Positions 12,384 through 24,897 of a stretch of 64,000 nt of DNA are shown here, piece by piece (the stretch's first letter is position 1; the number at the start of each line of letters is the position of its first letter). The position numbers and the translations under genes were made by a program. Source of the stretch: Cyathus striatus (Eukaryota > Basidiomycota > Agaricomycetes > Agaricales > Nidulariaceae); NCBI GenBank assembly GCA_025738555.1, contig JAOVFP010000016.1, positions 1,488,001 through 1,552,000 on the forward strand, read 5' to 3'. The notes beneath the pieces are model-generated. The model was not told where the DNA came from. It ran no database searches and saw only the letters and a program-made list of their open reading frames with translations.

Positions 12384-13421
12384 TGTACTCGGTAACTACA
12401 TTTCTGTGGTAGCGATCACGAAAGGAGGGTTAGTTAACTTACATACATTATCTCCTCTAATACATACTTAGTACTACATGTGTGTTTATATCTCTTACCT
12501 GTTATTTGTTATCTCGCTGCGGCTACTATGCGCGCAGGGCAACATGACCTAGGGGCTATAAAGAATCCAAATTTTACTAATTATTATTGTTTATTGGATC
12601 GAATGAATGTCGACTTCCATTTTCCGTATCTTTCAAGTGCAAGACTAAAGTCTTGCTGATAAGCATGCGGGATGGTTTACATAGCTGGCGTAGTATTTAG
12701 TCATAGTGTATCTAAGTACTTCAACTTCAAGAAAGACAACATGGTCTAGTGTGCAATTCGAAGCTGGTTCGAAAGTCAATGTTACCATATTCTACAATGT
12801 CGTGAACTACAAGAAAGTTTTTGTTTCAATTTTAATTTGAAGCACCAACCTGTGTGAAGTCTATATCATACGCCTTACTTATTGTCCTCTAGGCTTCATC
12901 GAATATCACTGGTACAAGTGAAGATACCTCGGATTACTCTTTGAATGTAACGATAACTGGCCTAGTGGTGCAATCTCAATGAAACATAGAGCACGGAGGA
13001 TTCAAGCTAAAACTTGATATTTCCATAGAGCATTTAATTCTAAGCTCTTCCTTCCTTCGCTTTGTTTCCTTCAATCTCCTTAAATTTCCTTTATTTTTTC
13101 GCAAAGTTTATGCGATCAATATATAAGATATTTAACAGTTATAAAATGTTCAATAAGAATAGAGAGGTAGTTGACGTATACGAATTTAAAACTGATGCAA
13201 TGTTTGTTGATAGAGCTGCGGACTCAGGGAAATAGAACTTGAAGGTTGGTTCCAGAGAAAAACGGACTTAAACGAACCGTCATTAGAAGGCAATATAGCC
13301 TGGTGGTCCAATACGCTATCGTCGAAACCATCCAGAGCACGACTGTCACCTTGTCATTGCCATTCTCACGCGATGAGATCATTTTACCGCATACTATATA
13401 TCAGCTATATATTTCTACCCT
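12384..13421. other. Intergenic; further degenerate repeat units
   Basis: Contains tRNA-like boxes near 12537, 12735, 12958 and 13289 with spacing close to that of the tandem array at 8.8-10.4 kb, so the array appears to resume beyond the oxygenase gene. No coding region is seen. Confidence 0.5.
13289..13361 (+). repeat. tRNA-like box near alcohol oxidase 3' end
   Basis: Ends ggcaat and attgcc can pair. The internal sequence agcctggtggtcc resembles an A box, and cgtcgaaaccatccagagc resembles a serine-type anticodon loop and class II variable-arm region. The flank from about 13190 to 13390 matches 26578-26800. Confidence 0.45.
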
Positions 13422-13822
13422 TTAGTCTGACTGATCTTCCGTAGACAACTCAGCCGATATAATACTGGCCGCTTTCTCGCCGATAACAAGCGCTGTGCTG
13501 TAAGTATTGGCACCAACGTTCTGAGGTGCGATTGACATCTGATATTGAGCTTAGCGAATCGACCAGATGGTAAATTAGATCCTAATGATCTGGTGAGTCA
13601 TCGGTTGACAATAGAATCACAGTGTCAGTATACTCACCTACAACCTTTAATCCCTTGACGCCGTATACGTTCAAATGGGAATCTACTACTCCACCTTCCT
13701 GGCGAGGCTTCATAGCGCAAGTCCCAAGCTAAAGGTAATTATTTGGTAACAATGCTAGAAGCTGTCAAAATACAACCAGTCAGCTAACCGAATGCCATCT
13801 CGTCCGGGCCAATACGAATAAC

Positions 13823-16206
13823 TATGGAAAGTCTAACGACCACGCTCAAACGCATCAAATATAATTGGGCTCCGACGTCCGGCACTGCGGCGTCTCGGTT
13901 AGATATGACAATATTGGTTTCAGATCTTCAGTTTCGCTTAGTGTACTCAGGATCACTTACACGAGATCTAAGTATGAGTGAAGCGTGGTTGTCCGGTACC
14001 CAACCAAGTACATATGTGCCTCACAGTGCGCTTAAGCAATTGTTACCTCGGTTGATGAAGATCATATTATTTAGCACTAATACATCTGCAGCCTATTTGA
14101 ATCGGGAAGGTAAGCGATACATTGCCAAGTACCACGATACACATTTGTAAGTCAAAAGGTAGTTAGTAAGCATGACTGCGCTTTCTGCAGCACACATTTT
14201 CAGGACATATAAACCTATGTGATTGAAGACATGAATGAGTAATTTACCGTCATTGTGGACGCATAAATATTCATTTGACTATGTGACCAACAAATCATGA
14301 CATTACTGTGTGCATTAACATTTATGTTGCGCCATAGAGTGTAAAGGGGAAGTATGGGTTGACGCCTAAACGAAGAAATAAAAATTGCGCGAGTCGGTGA
14401 ATATCCGTTCGACCTTGGGTGTCCTAAGGCGTCGAGAGGGGGATTAGTAATTGTTTAGATATAGAGGAGAGCGAGGTGAGGAGAAAACTTCGAAATGTGA
14501 ATAATACTGAGACTGAGAACGAGCAAACAACGATATAAAAAACCCTTAAAGACAGGCTATAAGTGGGATCAACATTTTCACTGAGTTGGGAGGAAGTATA
14601 TACATGGATTATATAGAAAATGAGAATAAAGCTGTTACTTGACTAGGAATGGTTGAATAAAATGGAAGTTAACAGTATTGAGATTGTACTATTATTGAGA
14701 TTGAGGAAAAGGGTAAAGTGTGAAACATATAGCATACCGATGAATAAAAAGAAAAATTGAAGAATAAATTGAAGAAAGGAGACATGAGGCGGAGACATAG
14801 CCTTCAGTAAACTGTTTTGCGGCATTCAGTGGGACATGGTAGAGCGGGATACCGATTTTATATTGTTCCTGTTGTGTGATTGCAGCGTTGGGGCAGTGTA
14901 CGAATGTCGATGATGGAGGGAATTTGAAGGAGAAGATGAGAAGGTGAGAATTGGGTGAGAACGAATGCATTGCGAAGAGCTGATTATGTTAGCGCTTGAT
15001 TATGATAAGTTGTAGAGCAGGGGTTTCGCTTGCACTACAAAACTCGACATTTCACGAAGTACAGCGAACAAGGAGTCGTGTGGCCACTATGTAATGATTA
15101 AACCACTAGAGGTTCGCCCATTACATGTCTTTCTTATCGTTCTCTTCGCTGCTTCTCTCAATCCCTTCGCTGTCTACCACCGCCAAAAGCTTCAATTACT
15201 CACAAGGAGCAAGCTATCGTGTATCCCACGGGTAAAACTATAATTTGTTACGTATTATAAGTACTATGTCTTTCTCTTATAAAAAACTGTATCTACTTTA
15301 CTTACACTCCAGTGAATTTATCCCTTACTCAAATTCAGATTATATTCATGATTATAATCATATTTTATTTCTATTCAGCCGTCTCAGGCCTTTCACCTTT
15401 TCATAACCATTTTCTCTCAACATCTCGCTCTCAAAATTCCTTTAGGAGTTCACCCTTGACGTTACATTATCAATGGTCTCCTCATTCCACTAACAACTTC
15501 CCCATAAATTTTAGTACGCCACAGGTTGAATGGACCTTCAACCGACTCACGTTTATTTCTTTCATTGTTTAGGTGTTACGCTCACCTTCGCTTTTACAGC
15601 ACATCATCTGACTGAGATAATATTTTGGGTTTAGAACTCTGTAATATATTTTCACAGCTTTATCAATTATACGGTTTGGGAAGATCAACTATTGGAAAGG
15701 CCCAGGAGACTTGGACACGTGTAGCGGTACAATGGCAGAGTTGAATGATATGCATCGTACAGTCTGCATGAACTGCAGTTATCATGTTTCTTATTTCACG
15801 TCATTTTCACTTTCTATTGTTGAAAAGTACCCTATAATAATGCGTCACATCTACACACTCCCATTCAGAACTCTAAATACAGCAAGACTAATAATACAGT
15901 AGGATATATATAGCTCGCTATCATTCAGCAGGTCCCAAGTTCGATCTCTACCTCCAACCAACTGACTATAATGATCCTACTGAGCTAAACAATTGCTTAA
16001 GCGCATTGTGTGCGCACATACTTGGTTAGGTACCGGACGACCACGCTTCACTCACACTTAGATCTTGTGTAAGTGATCCTGAGTACACTAAGCGAGACTG
16101 AAAGTCTGAAACCAATATTATCATATCTAACCGAAAAGCCGCGGTGCCGGACATCGGAGCCCAATTATATTTGATGCATTTGAGCGTGGTCGTTAGACTT
16201 TCCATA
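13823..16206. mobile_element. Long-TIR DNA transposon A (2.4 kb), non-autonomous
   Basis: Inverted arms of about 235 bp (13823-14057 and about 15975-16206) are clearly homologous; both tips read tatggaaagtctaacgacc. The element is flanked by aataac (13817-13822 and 16207-16212). The inner 1.9 kb has no transposase-like frame; a short signal-peptide-like frame starts at 15126 but has no recognisable continuation. Its tips resemble those of element B, so they form one family. Long inverted arms suggest a Mutator-like or foldback type, but the superfamily is not proven. Confidence 0.75.
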
Positions 16207-17577
16207 AATAACCCCATAAGTCTCTCCACCATGGAATTAAATACATTAGAGTAATTGTTACTTACCACATTGTTTAATATACTGTTCGATTACTAGATTA
16301 TCTTCCACCGAATATACGATATCGGGAGCACGAATGTCAATGGGAGAACGATCATGGCTACGCTTGGCTTCGCTTTCATTTGAGAACACAGGATTCTCTG
16401 GTACATATTCTCCACGGTATAAGTATACCTAAATATGGAAAGCCGGACAACCACACTTGACTTGATCAAAGTTTTGGAATTCCACTTCGGCCTTTCGGCA
16501 AGACCCTTAGATCTTCGCTTCAGATTTTGGTTTAGCATCTACCGCTTTGGTTAAGTGCTTAGTTCTTCAGCCTAATACACCATGTAATGTAATTAATTGA
16601 GTGCTGGAAATGATATATTTGGTCTTCGATCCTGTGTATAGACTCTAGAGTATATAATTTATCATCTGGTTCATACCGACAATCTCATGTTTCAATAATT
16701 AGATAAATAATAATATGTATTGTACATAGATTCTGGAGTAATTCAAAATTAAGCAATCAGTGTAACCATTAGTGCATAAGAACTATGGTCAAGGAGCTGG
16801 CAGCAGAGTGTCGGCTTAAATATTAACACTGATACCTTCCACATGGGTGCTCTGGGATTAGATAAATCTGATAAAGTTAACTCATAATATGAATATAATT
16901 CTAACGAGACTTTGGCAACTCATTGTTCACTTAAGTGTGTTCCATATATTTTCAATGTTAGGTGCAGAACTCTAAGTGTTGACATTTAATGTTGATGCTT
17001 CTGTCATTCAATGCCATGTAAATCATACTTAGATTTAACATTACTTATTTTAATGCCAGATGCCGAGTGGTGTGAGAATTATCACATGATATAAAAGTCA
17101 CGAGCATCATTTCCTGTATGGAAACAACACTCGTGACTTGATTCTAGATATTATCTTTGCTCACTCATATTATGTGTGTTACTCTAAAGTTTGGTTTAAC
17201 AATACGCTCCGAAATATTGAGTTTTGGATTATGTATGATAGCTATGCATAAGCTTACTAGTTATAGCAGACAGAATGATAAAGATTAGAGACTATTAATT
17301 CATACAAGAGCTGCATCAGGTGCTTGAGGTATTGTGAATTCCTTGAACTTGAAGCTTGGGCAGCTAACTGATTGAAAAGGTAGTGATGTAAGGCTTTTCA
17401 ATTAAGTGTTGGAAATAGTATTGAACAAAACATATCGCAAAATAATGTAGCCTTCAGGTTGATTTAAGATTATGTTATTGTTATTATAAAATTTTGGCTA
17501 ATTTATAATGATATTTGACCCTTTAAATTGCCCTCCAAGTCTCCGTTTTTCATGTTGTTTCGCATACGAATTTTTTT

Positions 17578-17905
17578 CCCACGCTTTCTCAATGCGCGGA
17601 GACTTCAACAATATTTGCTAGGCCTGTATCATAGGTAACATATACATCATGAATATAAAAAAGCAATCTGTGCTCTATTTTTTATACCACCAATACTAAT
17701 GCTAATGCAGAGCATAGTACTATTATTCTATCACTTCACTAGGTTGATTGACTTAATGATGTGGAAAGTGTTGAATTTTTGACTTGTATAGGTCACTATT
17801 TACACTATAAAAGCACGTTAACTCACCTTTAGAATATCTATGCATTTATTTTATTGCTCAGCAAGTATTATTGAAGTGTCTCCGCATGGTCAATAAGCGT
17901 GGGAA
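17578..17905. repeat. Inverted repeat pair inside element B
   Basis: About 45 bp at 17578-17622 (tcccacgctttctcaatgcg...ggagacttcaa) recurs as a diverged reverse complement at about 17863-17905. The enclosed ~240 bp may be a nested MITE. A related motif, aataatacttgctaggc, appears again near 18330. Confidence 0.5.
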
Positions 17906-19264
17906 ACTAAACTTACATGTAAAATAATGAGAAAAAGAGACTTTTTGGGCACGTGTTTTCATCATAATAGTGTAAGCATATCATAGAATGTATTATAATA
18001 TTGAAAACATAAGAATTTGCTGAAAATTCATGAACTGTCCAATGCTATGGTATCCACTTTGCTATGACAACCGAACCATGGCATGGTGACTTTTTGATCA
18101 AATGGAGTGTCATAAATAGAGCATTATACAAAAAATCACCATGCTGTAGTTTGATTGCCATGTACTGTAGCATTTGAGATTTTGATATTGTTTAAGCCAA
18201 TTCTTATTTTTAAATATTAATATGTAATCTATGGTGTACATACACTATTATAACGAAAATATACACCTAGGAAGTCTCTTTTACACAACTTTACTCCCTG
18301 TCTGGAAACAATCTGGAAACTATTCAATAATACTTGCTAGGCAGTTAGATAAATGTATGGAGGTTATAAAAGTAAGTTAATACACTTCTATGGTGTACAT
18401 AGAAACTTATAATAGAGACTTATATATGTCAAATTTCAAACACATTCTACCTTCATTAAGGCAATCAATCCAGAGAAGTGGCTAGAATGTCAGAATGTTG
18501 TTAAGCTCTCCATTAGCATTATTAGTATAAAAAACATGACTTTATGATTACTAAAGAATGGTGTATAACTTGATTTTATGACCTTTATAAGGTGTAAATT
18601 ATCTATAATAGAAGTTTAGTCAATATTGTTGAAGTTTCCACCTGTTTCTGGGCTTTGAGGGAGCATAGAAAAACATCCTTGTGTATGGGTATGGTCATTT
18701 TTTGATCAACAGAGTGTCATAATTGCATGCAACAGGCTCATAGTCAAATATATTATAGGCTTAGAAGTTGAGTGATTAATTACATCGCTATCTATGGTAA
18801 ATGTTTTCATAAACACATAATGTTGGATTATAATGTGACCTGATAGCAGTAGCTTATGCATGAATGCTTCTCATATACAGTACTTTATAAATATTGCAGG
18901 GCTATTAATACCTTAGTCTATTTATATGTTGCTAATCCCCCAGTGAGTCCAGTTCATTATCTTTCTGAAGTGTGCACTGAAATTTCACTTCAATGTCTGC
19001 TTCAACCATATGCAGCACCCACTATTTGTACCCCCAAATATATTTTGTAAAAGGCTGTCACAGACCAAATGTAAGTAAAATATTAAACAAGCTACACAAC
19101 TTTAACAAGTTAACAACTAAATCACACCAAGCCCAATGATTTTATAATAAGTACTAAGCAAACCATGGATATATCACCAATCAAAGCACTGCAGTTTAGC
19201 TACATCCTTATTGGCACTTGACCTATAACATTCTACCAGCTGCTGCATTTCACAAGTTCTCAGT

Positions 19265-19873
19265 TGTCACGTCCCGTTCTATTCCACTAGGGACAAGAAC
19301 CTCGGAGTAGATAGTCTAATAGCGGAGTAACTTGTACAACGTTAGTAGGGTGTGTGGAGATAATGAACAAGTACGGGAGTAGTGGAACGTTGGCTTCAAC
19401 TTGTGTGTTGCGCCCCTTGGACTTCCAGTTCTGTATTTAGAACAAAGCGGAGTAAGTGACAAAATAGCGGAGTTGGCTCAAGGCCCAAGTGGGAGAAGGG
19501 TGTAAACGTAGTTGATTTGAAACTGAAGTCTATCTACATTACAGGAGTAGTTTATATAGTAAACTACTTTGTCCGAATGCGTACGGAGTAATGCCCATGG
19601 GTATGTGGCATCCTAGGGTTAAGTAAACTCCATGAAATGTAGAACATGGTAAACTAGTAGTACGCCTCTAGATTATAGTCATAGGAGAAATGGCCGCGGC
19701 CGGAGAACGAGGTAGTAATATTAAAGGGAAGGAACAAGTAAACAGTTACAAGTAAACATTAGTAAGGAAGAGTTCGATATATAACAAGTATACATAGTCC
19801 GGAGGAAATGTACTAAAAGCGGAGTAAACCCGGAGTTGAATCCAATGGTACAGGGATTGTCACGGATATGACA
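19265..19873. mobile_element. Solo LTR (609 bp) nested in element B
   Basis: Begins tgtcacgtcc and ends atatgaca, giving the TG...CA termini of a long terminal repeat. An exact 5-bp target duplication tcagt flanks it (19260-19264 and 19874-19878). It is richer in G and C than the surrounding element, contains repeated cggagta motifs and has no coding frame. Deletion of a Ty3- or Ty1-type retrotransposon by LTR recombination explains it. Confidence 0.82.
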
Positions 19874-22551
19874 TCAGTACAAAATATTGATTTAAACTTA
19901 ATAAACCAGCAGTGTAGTAAGATACATAAGCCCCATGTATTTACCCTCTTTCCAACCTCTTTCTCCACCTAATATCACTCCAATGGTATTCTCTGTGACT
20001 CGCTGATTAGGATTTGGCACTTACATTGCATCATGGCTAATTATACACTTTGTGAACTCAATAATTTGCACATAAATGGTGGCTTGTTCAAACATCACTT
20101 ATTGCTTAATTTATTAACTGTACACAGGCTAGAGAACTTGTGCCATAGATATGATCATCACTGCATAAGTTTTGGAGTTTCATTATACTTAGCTCGTATA
20201 CTCTATACACAGGATCAAAGACCAAATATGTCATTTCCCATGCTAAATAAATTACATGTTGTATTAGACCGAAGAACTAAGCACTAAACCAAAGTAGTAG
20301 ATGCTAAACCGAAATCTGAAGTGAAGATCTAAGGGTCTTGCCGAAAGGCCGAAGCGGAATTCCAAAACTTTGATCAAGTCGAGCGTGGTTGTCCGGCTTT
20401 CCATACCCAGTCCATACCTAAACGCCTTGCAAGTTCCCGAACTTTCTTATATCCCCATTGAAGCACAGTCACATCTGCAGGACTACGAAAGCATAAACGG
20501 ATAAAATAGCCGCCAGTCAAAGAATACATACTTTTTTAAAAAGCCTGTAGTAAAGTCATAGGGTGCGTTGACATCCTCTCTCGAGGAGATATGTACCGAA
20601 CCAACAGATTCCGGGTAGTTCTAACACATATACCATTAGATCAGGAAATAAAACAGGAAATAAAACATACTGCTACTACGATCGCGCTGAAATACTTACT
20701 GGGTGCACTAGTATCGGCCCCTAGATAACTGTATCCATGAAGGTCTAAGCTACGGCAGAACACAAGACATGATATTGCTCACCAAGAACCAACACCTAGC
20801 CAGATAACTGCTTTATCGGCAGAATCAGCAAAGAACGACTCCCATCGAGACTTAAAGGCAGGTCCGAGGACTTCAAGATCATCCTTTGTAGGGCGCATCT
20901 TAATACCAGAATCGAATCCGCTATAGTGGCAACATTAAGTTTAAGCAAATCATATCCCGACGCCACGTACTTATGAGCAATCAATCCCTTCCCTTTTTCG
21001 TAAAGCTTAGTTTGTTCTATTCTCATTAGAATGTCTTTAATAATAATTTGAAGGAGTGCCAATTAGCTACCTTTCTCCTCATCCTCGTCGCCTCGAAAGA
21101 GCGCATCCAGGGTATCGGCGTCGTCACTGGCTAGGAAAGGAACGGGCACTATTTGATGATCTTGGTAATTTTCTCCAACGCCTGGTAGGTCAACTTTCAC
21201 ATCTATTCTGTGTTTTTTCAGGATATCGCATTGACCGACGCAGGATCTAAGTCAAAAATAAACTCTCCGCGTATGTAATTAAACCCGCAGATAAACCTAC
21301 CGTTCCAAAATAGCAGGAGAGCCAAAAGCCCCTGCAGATACAACCACGAGACGACTAGCTCGTGCAATAAATATGCTTCGATCGGAGTCTGGGTTCGATA
21401 TGACATCGTTCACATATTCAACACCAACGGCACGATTGCCCCTGTAAAAGTAATAATAAGAATTGTGCATATGCAACAAAAAATAATAATACAGACTCAA
21501 AAATAACCCTCTTGACTGTCTTTCCAGTTATAACATGCAGGTTCTTGTTGTCCCTTTGGTTGTATATGAAATGGTGCGGGACATCAGACCGGTGGCCGGT
21601 TTCGCTATCGATCCATCTAGATGAAAAGAGACAGTATGAGTGAAATCGTAATGCGAGCAACGCTAAATATGTGGCACGGACTTTGGCCATCTCTACGGTG
21701 GCTAGTCAGTTAGACTAGGATTCGCATATTTAGAGAGATACGTACCCCATATACATTACATTCAAACATTGCGTTAGGATCATGAGTCGATCCACGTTCC
21801 TTATCGTATTGAGCAGCAACTTCGAGAAATTGTCGGCCAGCTTTCGTATATGCGCCACCATAAGACACCTTCAGGGGTCCGGAGTATCCATGGGTTGGCT
21901 CATCCTCTTTGATTTGATATGTTTCCGTCTGTAGGTTGAGGTGTTAGATGCATATACAATTTAGTGCACTTTACATGGTACCTTCTGTAATAGGGGAATT
22001 AAATCCTTCGAGGACCAACCAGGGTTTTCAAACTTCATCTCCCAGTCATTAAAATCGGAGGCAGCAGCCCGGTTATACATCAGGACTACACCCGCTAATA
22101 AATGCTTCGCACCTCATTATCAAGGTTGAAGCAACTTACAATTCACGCTCGATCCACCGCCAAGGCATCTTCCAGATGCAGTGACAATCGCACGTCCATT
22201 CGCATGCTCACTCGGCTTAGATACGTGGAACGACACGGTCTTACTATCTGGTTTGAGATGGTTTATGTATCTGGCTGGTTGAGTGTGTTCTGGCTTGTTA
22301 AGAGTATGTTCTCCCGCTTCCAATATCTTGCATACAACGGTAAGTTTGATGTCAGTACTTTGTAGGCAAGAAGAAAGAGTATACCAGAATCTTCAGGCTT
22401 TTGTCCATCATAGCGAGACGACCTGCGGTAACGCAACCGCTAGTCCCACCTAGAGTACTGTTCTATCAGTTACACTAATCAAGGATCTTCAAGGGCCTCT
22501 TACCGCCAGCAAATATTATGTCGTAGATAACTTCATGATTGTTAGGGATAG

Positions 22552-22792
22552 CGATAGTATAGCAAGGATGAGACTTTATGTACACCAGGGAAGATCCTAT
22601 AGGGAGATTGTATAACCTTTGCGGCGTTGGATGGGTTCTTTAAAAGAATACGGGCACGAGGCAGAAGTATACACGATTGACAGTGATGGTGGAAACGATG
22701 CAGGGACAGGGGTATTACTATAAGGGAAAAAGAGATGAACTTGCTTCGACTACTCTTTATTGAACATGCGACGATGATAAGCGGCCCACAAT
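22552..22792. other. Upstream region of alcohol oxidase gene
   Basis: Holds the presumed promoter and first exon of the alcohol oxidase gene; no in-frame ATG was identified, so a short upstream exon is possible. Ends at the 8-bp duplication of the next transposon. Confidence 0.3.
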
Positions 22793-24414
22793 AGGACCCC
22801 TGATTATACTGCTGGAACTTATATGCATATCCGGACAAAAACCGGGGCCGTAGGCCCCGGAACTTAGAGCGAAATCCGGACATTTTTGGGCTCGCAGAAC
22901 GTCAAAATCTTGTTTTTTTACCCGGACAACAACGGTCAGTATGATGAAAGTTTTGACGGCTGTCCGGACATTTATCTCGGCGGTTAGTACATTAGTCACC
23001 ATGTTATACTACAATTGTGTCAGGTCATGTCCTCAAGCACTGATGTTGCAGTTAAATTTTGTATATTTCATCATTATCTCCAAGGATTTATTTCCTGAAA
23101 CTGAAGTTTGAACCCGAAGATGTCCGTTGTCATATGAACGACAGAAAGTGGGCTTGTAAGACGCTGTTCCCTCCTGTTTTCTCCCAGAGCTCACTACTTC
23201 TGTGTTTCTATCCACCTATCAAACTTCTATCAAATCCTGTCAAATTGTCTTGTAATCAGCCACGAGAAATCAACAACCAGGCATAATCAACACCATTATC
23301 ATTATAATGGATGACCATAGACTGTTTCTCGAATCCGAATGGATTGGTTATGGAGAGACATTTCCAACCCGAGATGTGCCAGAATATATTAGCAAAGCAT
23401 TGAGTAGCAAACTAGCTATTCCAGCGGTTCTATTATATCGAAATTTGTTGAGACAGGTGAAGAACAACTGGGTGAAATTCTTTCAGATGAGGGTCAGTAT
23501 GTTCAAGAGTTTTGACAACTACTTCCAGCAGGAAATGCAGCCAATGCGGTAGTTGTAGCGTAGAAGGCAGCAGGTGAGGTATGTGTAATAAATCGATAAC
23601 AGTTGCATTCATATCGATGTTCAGCACTGCTCAGGCTTTGAGAAAGCAGGGAGGATGTTTAGAAAGGCCCATGTCACCTCAAATATACTCAATCTCATTG
23701 GTGAGGCATGCATTACTTTATTACAGCCTCTTCAGTTGGAAGATTTTGGTTTTATTTTGATTGACAGCAGTGTTTGCATTGCGCGCGGTGAGTGGGCTAC
23801 ATTATGTGTTTCAGTGTTATACTTATCATGAATCACTTAGTTGGCACCATGTACTCTAAAACCGCAGGAAAGAACGGAAAACACGCCACTATTACAGACT
23901 CCTCATCTATATCTGCCAGGTTATACTCAGCAATTACTATTTCCAGCTTATACCTTCTATCCGATTCATCATGGCTATTCCTTCCTCTGTTGTCACCCTT
24001 CAGTCCAACATTGGTCTCATCGTCAACAAGGAGTATATGGAAATATTCCTGGACCTCAAATCTCAAACTACACATCTCATTGCGGCAATAAAGGCTTTCA
24101 ACAGTACAAAGGGAGGAGGAAATGATGATTCAGAGGACGAAGTTTAGATTCAGCATTTGATACAACTAATTCATGTATGTCTATCGTTGATCTATCATAT
24201 CTATGACCTTATTTCACCCCAAAACTACATTTAAACGTCATAAATCGGAAAAAAAACATTTTTAGAACTTAGAATGCTGAATCCGGACAAAATCTGGGTA
24301 TCCCGGCGAACTTAGACGCACTCCGGACAATTTTTGCGAAATTAGGTGAAAAATCTGTCCGGACAAAACCCCCTTTCTCAGGATGTAAGTTCCAGCGGGA
24401 TAATCAGGGGTCCT
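22793..24414. mobile_element. AGGACCCC-tipped DNA transposon (1.6 kb)
   Basis: An exact 8-bp target duplication cccacaat lies at 22785-22792 and 24415-24422. The tips are inverted (aggacccctgattat at the left, its complement at the right) over about 30 bp, and several tccggacaaaa-type subterminal motifs occur near both ends. 8-bp duplications occur in hAT, P and KDZ/Zisupton groups; the tips do not decide. No transposase is recognised, so it is probably non-autonomous. A relative lies at 32241-33154. Confidence 0.82.
23307..24147 (+). pseudogene. Unknown gene remnant carried by the transposon
   Basis: Coding-like pieces lie inside the element: an 81-codon frame from 23307, an overlapping frame reading TGEEQLGEILSDEGQYVQEF around 23450-23510, and a terminal piece from about 23973 that starts MAIPSSVV and ends with the acidic tail SEDEV and a stop at 24147. 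I could not join them into one clean model. It may be a decayed element gene or a captured host fragment. No domain is recognised. Confidence 0.3.
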
Positions 24415-24828
24415 CCCACAATCCAAAGTAAGAATGAGCAATTAATAATTAAGCACGTTTTCGAGTATTAATAGTCACAGTGTCGTGAAATTACTGTGTC
24501 ATTTCGTTTGATTATTTGGTAGAATCGCTATAAAGCCTTTGCATCTGCCTTTACTTTCTGATTAGTAGTGATGGTGGTGGAATAGCGGTAGTCTTCCATC
24601 CTGCCCTGAAAGAAGCAACAAAAGAAGCAACATCAGCAAATAGTAGTGCCGAAGTGCTCAATATAAACCGCTCAGTCAGAATTTCTCTCAAAGAGTCCTA
24701 AATAAGTAGTGTGCTAACTCTAGAGAAAATGATTGGCTGGTTGACCATTGGATAGTCGTCAATGGAATTGAGAAGTTTTTAATGTTGGGAATAGGTTCCG
24801 ACTGGTGGGTGGCTAGTATCCTTGTGTC

Positions 24829-24874
24829 CTTAAAATGTACGCTGGCAGAGCTGCAGCAGCGAGTACATTTTAAG
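24829..24874. repeat. Perfect-stem hairpin
   Basis: cttaaaatgtac and gtacattttaag form a 12-bp perfect stem, continued by gctg/cagc after a one-base bulge, around a short loop. It lies just outside the dispersed repeat that starts near 24898. Function unknown; it could be a recombination scar or the tip of a small foldback sequence. Confidence 0.5.
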
Positions 24875-24897
24875 AACACCTGCTATCCTCACGTAGG

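Larger units (their letters stand above)
16434..20405. mobile_element. Long-TIR DNA transposon B (4.0 kb), non-autonomous
   Basis: Inverted arms of about 160 bp (16434-16595 and about 20250-20405) start with tatggaaagccggacaacca. The host sequence atacctaaa occurs at 16425-16433 and at 20414-20422, a 9-bp direct repeat compatible with a Mutator-type duplication, although eight extra bases (20406-20413) separate the right tip from it. The interior is AT-rich, has no transposase frame and holds a solo LTR (19265-19873). The element lies inside the alcohol oxidase gene. Confidence 0.75.
13422..22551 (-). pseudogene. Alcohol oxidase-like GMC oxidoreductase, transposon-split
   Basis: Reading the minus strand from about 22551, spliced exons give a nearly complete GMC flavoprotein of the fungal alcohol (methanol) oxidase branch: DIIFAGGGTSGCVTAGRL (FAD fold), ILEAGEHT, VSFHVSKPSE, RCLGGGSSVN, MYNRAAASDFNDW, GHRSDVPHHFIYNQ, VVVSAGAFGSPAILER, VDLPGVGENYQDH, SVHISSREDVNAPYDF, RWHSLGTCAMKPR (catalytic-histidine region) and a C-terminus NVGANTYSTALVIGEKAA with stop at 13422. 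Such peroxisomal enzymes oxidise primary alcohols to aldehydes and hydrogen peroxide. Two transposons split it: 16434-20405 lies between ARRLGMDW and YLYRGEY, and 13823-16206 lies at or beside the intron before the WHS motif. No in-frame splice join across the second insertion was found, and the start codon is not resolved. I call it a pseudogene, though the retained frames suggest recent loss. Confidence 0.8.

Noticed and set aside
10987..13421. Secondary-metabolite cluster around the 2-oxoglutarate oxygenase
   Set aside because: No backbone enzyme (polyketide synthase, peptide synthetase, terpene cyclase) or linked transporter lies nearby; neighbours are repeats and unrelated enzymes.
15126..15230. 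Signal-peptide-like exon inside transposon A as a captured secreted-protein gene
   Set aside because: The first exon looks plausible and is followed by a possible donor, but no continuing exon could be found.
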